Part shown: in pieces, positions 1 through 5,635 of the stretch | Layout: each line of letters opens with the position of its first letter | Position numbering within the stretch: the stretch's first letter is position 1 | Assembly: GCA_002712335.1 (NCBI GenBank) | Contig: PATI01000037.1 | Coordinates: 45,432 to 53,684 of the forward strand | Length of the DNA stretch: 8,253 bases | Source: Rhodospirillaceae bacterium | Lineage (GTDB): Bacteria; Pseudomonadota; Alphaproteobacteria; MPNO01; UBA2964 | Direction: 5' to 3' | Program-made: the position numbers and the translations under genes | Notes under the pieces: generated by a model | What the model was told of the DNA's origin: nothing | The model's database searches: none | Seen by the model: only the letters and a program-made list of their open reading frames with translations

Positions 1-531
1 ACGAAGGCATGGAAAGGGGGACAGTCTCGTGAAAAATGGTTGTCCGATGGTAAACCCTCTGGGCCAGGGCGTTTAAATGACCTTAGGCATATTATTTACA
101 AGTCGGCGGATGCACCTTATCGCAGAGCTCGAAAAAGCCTTGGTTTAATGCTTCGGGAAGGTCTTCTTAAAGAGAATATAGATGGCGAGGCACTCCTCTG
201 GGCACATAGCCGAATTTCGGTGAGACCAGAGCAAAGAAAAATTTTGATGGTGATTTCTGATGGAGCGCCGGTTGATGATTCAACTCTTTCAGTTAACCCT
301 GGTAACTACCTAGAAAATCATTTGCGCTCTGCAATAGATTGGATAGAAACTCGTTCACCGGTTGATATTGTTGCAATAGGTATTGGTCACGATGTCACTC
401 GATATTATCGCCGGGCGGTAACCCTTATGGATGCCGAACAGTTGGGGGGAACCATGATGGATAGTCTTGCCGAATTATTCGATGATGATGATAAAAAGAA
501 AACCAGTCGAGGACGAAAAAAGGCAGCGTAG
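1..531 (+). CDS. cobT: Cobaltochelatase subunit CobT, C-terminal part (5' end outside window)
   Basis: The reading frame is open from base 1 to the TAG at 529-531, giving 176 codons of a protein that is usually about 600 residues long. CobT works with CobS and CobN in the aerobic, ATP-dependent insertion of cobalt into hydrogenobyrinate a,c-diamide during vitamin B12 synthesis in the cytoplasm. The visible part is the C-terminal von Willebrand A-type domain. It starts near [11 protein letters not shown] (codons 3-13) and contains [30 protein letters not shown], the metal-site-like loop [12 protein letters not shown] (codons 86-97) and [17 protein letters not shown], all strongly conserved in alphaproteobacterial CobT. 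The DxSxS part of the MIDAS site lies upstream of the window. An internal TTG at 40 is not the start, because conserved sequence precedes it. The tail is acidic then basic (DDDDKKK, RGRKK). The gene converges on the MFS gene with a 16-bp gap and no clear terminator hairpin. Confidence 0.95.
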   Translation, partial: TKAWKGGQSREKWLSDGKPSGPGRLNDLRHIIYKSADAPYRRARKSLGLMLREGLLKENIDGEALLWAHSRISVRPEQRKILMVISDGAPVDDSTLSVNPGNYLENHLRSAIDWIETRSPVDIVAIGIGHDVTRYYRRAVTLMDAEQLGGTMMDSLAELFDDDDKKKTSRGRKKAA

Positions 532-547
532 ATCCAGAGAATTATTA

Positions 548-1750
548 TTAAGTTATTTTTTTCTGTTTAGGGCTAAGGACTGTAAGCATGGCTAAAAGCA
601 TTAATATTGCTGTAATCCAAAAAATCCAAAGTGCTTCCCCTTGATCAATAATCCATCCGTATAATACAGGAACGATTATTCCACCTATTAGGTGGCCTGT
701 TGACATAAAACCAAAAACTTTTCCGGCATTTCCAGCAGGGGTCACGGCTTTAACCATCATGTCTCTCGAAGGTCTTACGATACCCAATAGCCAACCAATA
801 GACCCGAAACATACCAGTAAAATTAAATGGTTAAGTTGAAAACTTGCCATAAAAAAGGTGACTATTGCGGACAAACCAAATGCGGTAGCAGCCACAAGGC
901 TATGTCTATCAGTTTTATCGGCAATAAAACCCCCACACAGTACTCCAAGTACTCCGGCTGTTGCAAAGACTGTTAATGCCGCTCCAGCAGCGACCAATGG
1001 GGTGTTATAAATTTCAATTAAAGATGTAACGGTGAATGCATTTAAGCCGATGGAAATCATTGCGGTTGTCACAAAGAATAAATATAAAATTAACATTCTC
1101 GGGGTTAGTAGCAGTTTCATTCCCTGAAGGAATTTGAAATCATTCTCTGCTGACAAATCGCGGCCTACATGATCATGAATAATTTTCCCCTGAAGTATCA
1201 TGCCAATTCCTGTAATAGCGCCGAGCAAAGCAACGGAGATAACAGCAACTTTCCAGTCCCAAAATTCTGCTATCAAAACAATAATTATAGGAGCTGCTGC
1301 GGTGCCTGCAGTACCCGAAGCTGTGTGAATGCTGAAAGCCTTTCCCATACGACGTTCATCTATCGAGGACATGAGTATTGAATAGTCAGCTGGATGGAAT
1401 ACGGAATGTCCTAATCCTGCCAAGATGGCCAATAAAAGTATCATTTCGTATGAAGAAGTTAGAGCCATTGCACCAATAGAAAATGTTTTAACCAACAGAC
1501 CTAAAATCAGGATCAATTTTGCTCCGAATCTATCGACAAGAAAGCCTATAGGAAGTTGAGCAATTGCTCCGGAGGCGTTGATTAAAGTAATAGTTAAGCC
1601 AAGGGCAGCGAAACTAATGCCGAGGTCCTGGTGCATCAAATAAAAAAGTGGGGGCAATACAAGCTGGGAATAGTGGCTCATAAAATGCCCGGTGCAAATT
1701 AAACTCAAAACTCTCGTGTCTCGTGAAAATGATGAAGAGACTTTAGCCAA
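548..1750 (-). CDS. MFS transporter, fosmidomycin-resistance (Fsr)-like type
   Basis: A 400-residue inner-membrane protein with twelve hydrophobic segments in two groups of six, separated by a polar central loop around residues 190-210. The classical MFS loop 2-3 motif appears as GFLVDRFGAKL (residues 69-79), and a second copy, GGFIADKTDRHSL, follows helix 8. The segments GHFMSHYSQLVLPPLFYLM in helix 1 and GLGHSVFHPADYSIL in helix 4 resemble the Fsr-like branch of the family, which includes drug exporters. The substrate cannot be read from the sequence, and uptake or export of a pathway compound is equally possible. The start is a TTG at 1750; AGGGG seven bases upstream supports it, and an in-frame stop at 1766-1768 leaves no room for an earlier normal start. 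It is the last gene of the leftward unit, 15 bp after the small permease gene, so it is probably co-transcribed. Confidence 0.88.
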   Translation of the reverse strand: MAKVSSSFSRDTRVLSLICTGHFMSHYSQLVLPPLFYLMHQDLGISFAALGLTITLINASGAIAQLPIGFLVDRFGAKLILILGLLVKTFSIGAMALTSSYEMILLLAILAGLGHSVFHPADYSILMSSIDERRMGKAFSIHTASGTAGTAAAPIIIVLIAEFWDWKVAVISVALLGAITGIGMILQGKIIHDHVGRDLSAENDFKFLQGMKLLLTPRMLILYLFFVTTAMISIGLNAFTVTSLIEIYNTPLVAAGAALTVFATAGVLGVLCGGFIADKTDRHSLVAATAFGLSAIVTFFMASFQLNHLILLVCFGSIGWLLGIVRPSRDMMVKAVTPAGNAGKVFGFMSTGHLIGGIIVPVLYGWIIDQGEALWIFWITAILMLLAMLTVLSPKQKKIT

Positions 1751-1757
1751 GTAAATA

Positions 1758-1762
1758 CCCCT
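1758..1762 (-). promoter_or_regulatory. Ribosome binding site supporting a TTG start of the MFS gene
   Basis: On the minus strand AGGGG lies seven bases before the TTG at 1750. It falls in the 15-bp gap after the stop codon of the preceding gene. No ATG or GTG is available in frame between that stop and the conserved first helix, so this site decides the start. Confidence 0.6.
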
Positions 1763-1765
1763 AAT

Positions 1766-2275
1766 TTAGATGTTTAATATCTCAATAATTGTAGCGGCAA
1801 AAATACCCGCTAATGGCGGAAGCATAAAGGAAGAAGAAACTCTTAGCCCAACAAAATTTAAACCTAGAAAAGGGATTTCCCACGCAAGGATTCTATGGAT
1901 TGCAAATACCTCCCATGAGGTTAAGAAAGCTGTAAGTTGAGGAATACCGACACCCAGTTTGATCATTGCTAGTGCTAGTGGGAATGCCACTACTCCTCCG
2001 GCGGGAACCAATATTCCTGCGAAAGAAGCTATTAAAATTCCTTTAAACCCAGATTCGGACCCTAGCCATCCACTGATGAAATCACCCGGTAACAGCTCAG
2101 CTGCAAAACTAGCCATAAAAACCGCACATAATACTCTTGGTGCCATGGCAACCAGGTAACCTAAGCTTTTGTGCAATCCCATTTCCGTTGAACCGTCTTG
2201 TCGCCGATAACTCACTAAAACCAAAGCAAGAGCGAACATCCACATTGCAATGGCCACTAGGGTTAAGGTACTCAT
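1766..2275 (-). CDS. Half-size permease-like membrane protein B (paralogue of its upstream neighbour)
   Basis: A 169-residue hydrophobic protein with about five membrane segments: residues 4-23, 36-63, 76-108 (perhaps a broken or re-entrant pair), 111-137 and 143-164. Residues 44-157 align without a gap to residues 60-173 of the neighbouring 192-residue protein, with 46 of 114 positions identical by hand count. Shared landmarks are APRV, AG-L-P-G, F-P, TSW, RI--WE-P-LG, RVS-S and LP-AG. The architecture resembles one half of the two-repeat 'predicted permease' family (ArsP_1/DUF318, PF03773); this assignment is from memory of the family pattern and is uncertain. The ATG overlaps the stop of the upstream gene in ATGA (2272-2275), and AGGA sits six bases before it, which suggests coupled translation and equal production. 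The likely role is one half of a heteromeric inner-membrane transporter; the substrate is unknown. Confidence 0.75.
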   Translation of the reverse strand: MSTLTLVAIAMWMFALALVLVSYRRQDGSTEMGLHKSLGYLVAMAPRVLCAVFMASFAAELLPGDFISGWLGSESGFKGILIASFAGILVPAGGVVAFPLALAMIKLGVGIPQLTAFLTSWEVFAIHRILAWEIPFLGLNFVGLRVSSSFMLPPLAGIFAATIIEILNI

Positions 2276-2850
2276 TTTAATTCCTGCGGATTCGTCAATG
2301 TCAAGCGGATGGGCATGTAGAGCGATAATGTTCCTGCAATAATTGGTAGCAGTATACTTGCGCTAACTCTTATAAAAGTAATATCTGGACCCAAGAGAGG
2401 AAGTTCCCAGACTATTATTCTTTGCATTCCTATCATGGCCCAAGATGTGATGTATGCTACCAAGGCACCTTTATTTGCTCCTGAGGCATATAATGCAATT
2501 ACGACTGGAAAAGAGGTTAAGGGACCGCCGGGAGTCAAGGATCCTGCAACTGTCGCAATAAAAACACTCTTAATTCCTGCTTTTTCTCCAATAAGACGGG
2601 AGATGACCACTTGGGGTATAAGAATTTGAAGGAAGGCCGCAATAATAACTGCGGCACCAACTCTAGGGGCGATAAAAGTTAGCAATTCCAATGCGTCTAT
2701 AATTGCACGCTCGTATGAAGAGGGCCCTTTTAAATGGTAAACAGTTAAACCCGATCCGATAGCTAAGAGCGCAAAAATTATTAAAGAGGGACCAAAAGAT
2801 TGTTTGAGAAGTTTCAGATACTTCTCTTTAATGCCCTGCTGATCAGCCAT
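2272..2850 (-). CDS. Half-size permease-like membrane protein A (paralogue of its downstream neighbour)
   Basis: A 192-residue membrane protein with a short charged N-terminus (residues 1-18, Lys-rich) followed by hydrophobic segments near 19-40, 47-79, 91-124, 127-154 and 157-179. The loop SLTPGGPLTSFP (about residues 104-115) is Gly/Pro-rich and matches ILVPAGGVVAFP in the downstream paralogue. The conserved block ITSWAMIGMQRIIVWELPLLG also has its counterpart there. Full-length members of the PF03773-type permeases carry two such halves in one chain, so here the halves seem to be encoded separately. The ATG at 2850 is the only sensible start, since an in-frame stop lies just upstream at 2857-2859. 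It has no good Shine-Dalgarno sequence, so translation may depend on ribosomes arriving from the cyclodeaminase-like gene that ends 22 bp before. Family assignment is moderate; the paralogy is directly visible. Confidence 0.75.
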   Translation of the reverse strand: MADQQGIKEKYLKLLKQSFGPSLIIFALLAIGSGLTVYHLKGPSSYERAIIDALELLTFIAPRVGAAVIIAAFLQILIPQVVISRLIGEKAGIKSVFIATVAGSLTPGGPLTSFPVVIALYASGANKGALVAYITSWAMIGMQRIIVWELPLLGPDITFIRVSASILLPIIAGTLSLYMPIRLTLTNPQELK

Positions 2851-2872
2851 AACGATTTAACTTAAGGCCCAT

Positions 2873-3946
2873 TTAAGGGTGGACGTCCTCTGTAAACCAA
2901 TCTGTTGGTAATTCATGACCTAGGCCTGCTTTTTTAGCTTTACGGTAGGCAAGACCAGATGCGGCGGCGAACTGGAGTCCCAGTCCCATATCATTAATGA
3001 ATACCGTTGATTCCTTCTCATTCTTTCTACCCTCAACGTCCCCAACAATCATTTCAGGTAGTCGTGGGCATGAATCAAAATTAAAAGTGGGATTAACAGC
3101 CCACCCCTTACCCGATCGGCGGTCAGGCGGTGATAAATTTTCTGCAGTAACAGTATCTGGTTGCCGTTGGCCATAATGCAGCCCTACTCGATCGACTTTA
3201 CGTAACGCCGCTTCTTCAATTTCTGGCATTTTTATGGAACTTATATGTATGCCGGGGCGAACCCATTTTTCAAAAAAAATAGCGTCAATACTATTAGACG
3301 AACACATCACTATATCTACATCAGAAACAACAGCTTCTACATTGGAAACTGGGGCCACCTCACAATCTAAAACATCACTCATTTCTTGCGCAAAATTTAC
3401 ACGATTTTTTTCATTTGGGCTGAACACTTTGATTGCTTTTATTTCGCGTACAGCGCAGGCCGCCATTAATTGAGTTCCAGCCTGCCACCCGGAGCCGAGT
3501 ATACCGATAGTCTCGGCGTTCTTCCTGGCCATATATTTTATTCCGAGGCCATTGGTAGCGCCAACACGGGTACGTTGCACGACACCATCTGGCATGATTG
3601 CTAAAGGCTCTCCGGTATTTGTGCTAAATAGTAATACAAGACCTACCCATCGATTGTTAGGTGCCGCTGGCACTTTTACACGGCGCATTGACCCCTCTAT
3701 CGTTGGCCAAGTGACGATATCAGAATTTAGTCTTACAGCGCTAACACCTTGATTAGGTATAACCCCATCCATAGTTTTGAAACCGTATACCGCATCTTCT
3801 CTCTCAGTCGGGGTAAGGCAATCCGAACGTCGCCTGGTTACTGCTGTACCCGAATGGAGCCCACGATAAGCATCCTCTAAAATTTCCAGACATTCAGGCA
3901 TTGTAAGTACTTGGCTGACATCTTCATTGGATAAAATGAGGGTCAT
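2873..3946 (-). CDS. Ornithine cyclodeaminase/mu-crystallin family protein, non-canonical
   Basis: A 357-residue soluble protein of the NAD(P)-binding OCD/mu-crystallin family. That family includes ornithine cyclodeaminase, alanine dehydrogenase, and ketimine or pyrroline-carboxylate reductases. Visible family features are TGEPLAIMPDG followed by QRTRVGATNGLGIKYMAR (RT at 125-126), the dinucleotide loop GILGSGWQAG (residues 148-157), and a C-terminal DVEGRKNEKESTVFINDMG block. The lysine that binds substrate carboxylate in Pseudomonas ornithine cyclodeaminase appears to be Arg72 (SAVRLNSD). The segment that normally reads like GGDCPGKTEL with the catalytic aspartate is HISSIKMPEIEE (234-245), which has no matching Asp. 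Ornithine cyclodeamination is therefore doubtful; an imine reductase or amino-acid dehydrogenase role is possible. The ATG at 3946 is preferred over in-frame ATGs at 3967 and 3958 because GGAG lies six bases before it. It sits 132 bp after cupin B and 22 bp before the permease pair. Confidence 0.85.
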   Translation of the reverse strand: MTLILSNEDVSQVLTMPECLEILEDAYRGLHSGTAVTRRRSDCLTPTEREDAVYGFKTMDGVIPNQGVSAVRLNSDIVTWPTIEGSMRRVKVPAAPNNRWVGLVLLFSTNTGEPLAIMPDGVVQRTRVGATNGLGIKYMARKNAETIGILGSGWQAGTQLMAACAVREIKAIKVFSPNEKNRVNFAQEMSDVLDCEVAPVSNVEAVVSDVDIVMCSSNSIDAIFFEKWVRPGIHISSIKMPEIEEAALRKVDRVGLHYGQRQPDTVTAENLSPPDRRSGKGWAVNPTFNFDSCPRLPEMIVGDVEGRKNEKESTVFINDMGLGLQFAAASGLAYRKAKKAGLGHELPTDWFTEDVHP

Positions 3947-3952
3947 AGTATT

Positions 3953-3956
3953 CTCC
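3953..3956 (-). promoter_or_regulatory. Ribosome binding site setting the start of the cyclodeaminase-like gene
   Basis: GGAG on the minus strand lies six bases before the ATG at 3946. The two in-frame upstream ATG codons (3958 and 3967) lack a comparable site, and the protein read from 3946 (MTLILSNEDV) begins as family members usually do. Confidence 0.6.
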
Positions 3957-3972
3957 ATCCACTGCAAAGTGG

Positions 3973-3986
3973 AGACGTCGTCGTCT
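3973..3986 (-). repeat. Short inverted repeat ahead of the cyclodeaminase-like gene
   Basis: AGACG-TCGT-CGTCT has perfect 5-bp arms with a 4-base loop and lies about 27 bases upstream of the ATG at 3946. It is more G+C-rich than the surrounding AT-rich gap. It could be a leader hairpin, a regulator site, or chance. A weak promoter-like pair (TTGACT at 4019-4024 on the minus strand, poor -10) lies upstream of it, so the gene may have an extra internal start of transcription; this is not firm. Confidence 0.3.
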
Positions 3987-4078
3987 ATAAGTTACTTAAA
4001 AGTTGATGCTAGCTTTTTAGTCAAATTACCAATAACCGATATCTTTAACACTGGGTAAAGTAAAAATCTTTTCAATTA

Positions 4079-4672
4079 TTAGGCTCTTAACCCATATTTT
4101 TTCAACAAAGAAATGGGGTCTTCACCCTCTACATAACCCTCGTAAGGTTCTAGCTGTTCATACCAAGCAGCACCCATGGCCTTAAGAACGCGGTTATGAA
4201 TAGAAATTATTCTCGCCTGGTTATTCGGGTCACTATTAAAATGTTTATGAGCAACATATGGCGGGATATAAACAAAATCACCACGCTTCCATTCAAATTT
4301 TTTCGGCTCTTCTTCCCATTCCCAAGTGAATTTTATATCAACTGAAAAATTTACATCCCAGTGCAAATCATATCCTTCGCCCTCTGCGACGAAAAAGACC
4401 TCTTCTGCCAGATGACGGTGTTTACCTGATGCCATGCCACCAGGAATAAATTGCATATAAATATCCACGCAATTCTCAACGGTATTCATTTTTTCATGGA
4501 TCATATGTTTGAGAATTCCATGAGGGGAATTTTCAAAAGGCATGTCTGCAGCTTTAACAACCTTTAGTTTATTTGAATAATAGTCTTCTACATAAGCGGC
4601 AGTTTCCGCCAGATTTTCGCTATAAAAGTTACAAGTTTTGTCGCCTGTTATTATTGATTCTCGCTCGTCCAA
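4079..4672 (-). CDS. Cupin-domain protein B, complete metal site
   Basis: A 197-residue single-domain cupin. Motif 1 is complete: Gly79, then His85, His87, Glu91 and Gly98, in the spacing G-x5-H-x-H-x3-E-x6-G. Motif 2 runs from Gly131 through Pro137 to His142 and Asn146, with Tyr139 in place of the usual Gly. The four expected metal ligands (His85, His87, Glu91, His142) are all present, so binding of Fe, Mn or another divalent metal is likely. The inter-motif stretch is long (32 residues) and rich in Trp and Glu (TWEWEEEPKKFEWK). Cupins of this size can be dioxygenases, isomerases or non-catalytic binding proteins, and the reaction is not recognisable here. The start is TTG at 4672, backed by AGGGAG with the GGAG core seven bases away; the next in-frame Met is residue 44. 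It follows cupin A by 37 bp. Confidence 0.85.
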   Translation of the reverse strand: MDERESIITGDKTCNFYSENLAETAAYVEDYYSNKLKVVKAADMPFENSPHGILKHMIHEKMNTVENCVDIYMQFIPGGMASGKHRHLAEEVFFVAEGEGYDLHWDVNFSVDIKFTWEWEEEPKKFEWKRGDFVYIPPYVAHKHFNSDPNNQARIISIHNRVLKAMGAAWYEQLEPYEGYVEGEDPISLLKKYGLRA

Positions 4673-4679
4673 CTTCTCT

Positions 4680-4685
4680 CTCCCT
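4680..4685 (-). promoter_or_regulatory. Ribosome binding site supporting a TTG start of cupin B
   Basis: AGGGAG on the minus strand, seven bases before the TTG at 4672. It is the strongest Shine-Dalgarno match seen in the leftward unit and may compensate for the weak start codon. Confidence 0.6.
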
Positions 4686-4709
4686 AAACTTTTAATTCAT
4701 ACTTATTTC

Positions 4710-5297
4710 TTAGTAGTCGGCTGGTGGTGCATAATCTTCCTGTCCAGGTTGCACATCAGTAGGAGGCATTTTCACGTTTTTTTGAAACACCATATGCATA
4801 AAGAGGAATAATGGCTTTGCCTTCATGACGAGCACGATATATTCCTCGTCGGGGCTAGAATTAAAGTGCTGATGAACACAGCCATTCTCTACGATCATTA
4901 CATCCCCAGCCTCGGAATCTACCCGTTCACCATCATGGACATCGTAGCCCTCGCCTCTCAGTACGTAAAAGACGGCGCTATTCATATGTCCGTGCCGTTG
5001 TCCATATCCACCGGGAGCAAACGATCCTAAATGTGTTTCTATGGATTGGGCTATTTCCATTCTTTGAGGGTTCACCATAGGTTTATCGAAAAATTGAGGG
5101 CCACCGGTCCACTTATAATCGTGTACGCTATATACTCTCTGTTTTTCATATAACCCTTGTTGCATTTCTCCGTAGGTGCCTTCCAGAGCTCTAACAAAAG
5201 TTCTTTTCTTTACCCAACGGTCCCAAACAACCTCTGGTTGATTGTGTCCCACTCCAACATTTTCTGGGGTCGTTTCTTCCCTGTTACTTTCGGCCAT
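4710..5297 (-). CDS. Cupin-domain protein A, one metal ligand replaced
   Basis: A 195-residue cupin and the first gene of the leftward unit. Motif 1 is recognisable as Gly96, His102, His104 and Gly115, but the position of the glutamate ligand is Ala108 (HGHMNSAVFYVLRGEG). Motif 2 is Gly131 to His142 and Asn146, with Glu137 where Pro is usual and Gly139 kept. Three of four ligands remain (His102, His104, His142), so it either uses an incomplete three-His site or is mainly structural. The flanks GEGYD and HxHFNS-P are shared with cupin B, and motif 2 falls at the same residue numbers in both, which suggests a related pair that may form a hetero-oligomer. About 90 N-terminal residues before the barrel contain GHNQPEVVWDRWVKKRTF, of unknown role. 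The ATG at 5297 has AGGA seven bases upstream. It is transcribed from the promoter at 5342-5370. Confidence 0.85.
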   Translation of the reverse strand: MAESNREETTPENVGVGHNQPEVVWDRWVKKRTFVRALEGTYGEMQQGLYEKQRVYSVHDYKWTGGPQFFDKPMVNPQRMEIAQSIETHLGSFAPGGYGQRHGHMNSAVFYVLRGEGYDVHDGERVDSEAGDVMIVENGCVHQHFNSSPDEEYIVLVMKAKPLFLFMHMVFQKNVKMPPTDVQPGQEDYAPPADY

Positions 5298-5341
5298 TTA
5301 TTAATCCTTTGCTTAAAGCCCAGATAATCTCATCTTTTTAT

Positions 5342-5370
5342 GGTATATGATGGACCTAATTGAGTGTCAA
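5342..5370 (-). promoter_or_regulatory. Sigma70-type promoter for the leftward six-gene unit
   Basis: Read on the minus strand, a perfect -35 box TTGACA (5365-5370) is followed after 17 bases by TATACC (5342-5347), four of six matches to the -10 consensus. Transcription would start near 5335, leaving about 38 bases of leader before the ATG at 5297. The spacer contains ATTAGGTC, resembling one arm of the inverted repeat in the opposite promoter. Confidence 0.6.
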
Positions 5371-5585
5371 GGATCAGAGCCAAAGTAGATTTTGAATAGT
5401 CAAATTTAATATTCGGTAAAGGATTTTTAGCTAATTGTTAAAAATTATTTACTACATTTGATACCAAGTTGTTTTAAAATACGTATCACAATAAAATCGC
5501 TTTGCTTGCACGCAATCTGACTCTGAGGTAAGTAGGCTGAAGTTTATAAATACATAATTAAAGACATGACAGATAACCGTATTTT

Positions 5586-5615
5586 TTGAATTACTAGGAA
5601 ATGACCTAGTATAAA
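5586..5615 (+). promoter_or_regulatory. Sigma70-type promoter for the molybdenum hydroxylase genes
   Basis: TTGAAT (5586-5591) and TATAAA (5610-5615) are separated by 18 bases, giving a predicted start of transcription near 5622 and a leader of only about 14 bases. AGAGG (5626-5630) then serves as ribosome binding site five bases before the ATG at 5636. The -35/-10 spacer is almost wholly taken up by the inverted repeat at 5592-5611. Confidence 0.55.
5592..5611. repeat. Operator-like inverted repeat inside the rightward promoter
   Basis: TACTAGG-N6-CCTAGTA has perfect 7-bp arms with the 6-base spacer AAATGA. It lies between the candidate -35 and -10 boxes, overlapping the first two bases of the -10. 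A bound dimeric repressor would be expected to block RNA polymerase there. No regulator gene is present in the window, so the protein family is unknown. Confidence 0.5.
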
Positions 5616-5635
5616 TTTTAAACAAAGAGGCAGGG

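Larger units (their letters stand above)
5298..5635. other. Divergent intergenic control region
   Basis: A 338-bp AT-rich stretch between the start codons of cupin A (leftward) and the FAD subunit (rightward). No credible coding sequence is seen. It holds a promoter near each end and the inverted repeat at 5592-5611. The middle (about 5371-5585) has only short palindromes such as TTAGCTAA (5427-5434), TTTTAAAA (5472-5479), ATACGTAT (5479-5486) and TTGC-AC-GCAA (5506-5515). These are expected by chance in such AT-rich DNA, but could include activator sites. Confidence 0.8.

Noticed and set aside
40..531. A separate 163-residue gene starting at the TTG at 40
   Set aside because: Conserved CobT sequence ([11 protein letters not shown]) precedes it in the same frame, so the gene is a 5'-truncated cobT rather than a short gene.
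532..562. Terminator between cobT and the MFS gene, suggested by a T-run at 556-562
   Set aside because: No G+C-rich stem precedes the T-run, and it lies inside the MFS coding region.
1169..3752. Several plus-strand open frames of 64-79 codons within the leftward genes
   Set aside because: They are antisense to well-supported membrane-protein and OCD-like coding regions and have no plausible ribosome binding or family motifs.
4058..4078. Terminator after cupin B based on a CTTTA/TAAAG inverted repeat
   Set aside because: The arms are 5 bp of mostly A/T without a following T-tract, too weak for an intrinsic terminator.
5427..5515. Short palindromes (TTAGCTAA, TTTTAAAA, ATACGTAT, TTGC-AC-GCAA) as regulator sites
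   Set aside because: Each is 8-10 bp in AT-rich DNA and expected by chance; none has longer arms or a repeated copy.
5563..5589. Mini open frame ATGACAGATAAC... ending in TGA just before the rightward -35 box
   Set aside because: It has only seven codons, no ribosome binding site, and lies upstream of the predicted transcription start, so it is unlikely to be a leader peptide.
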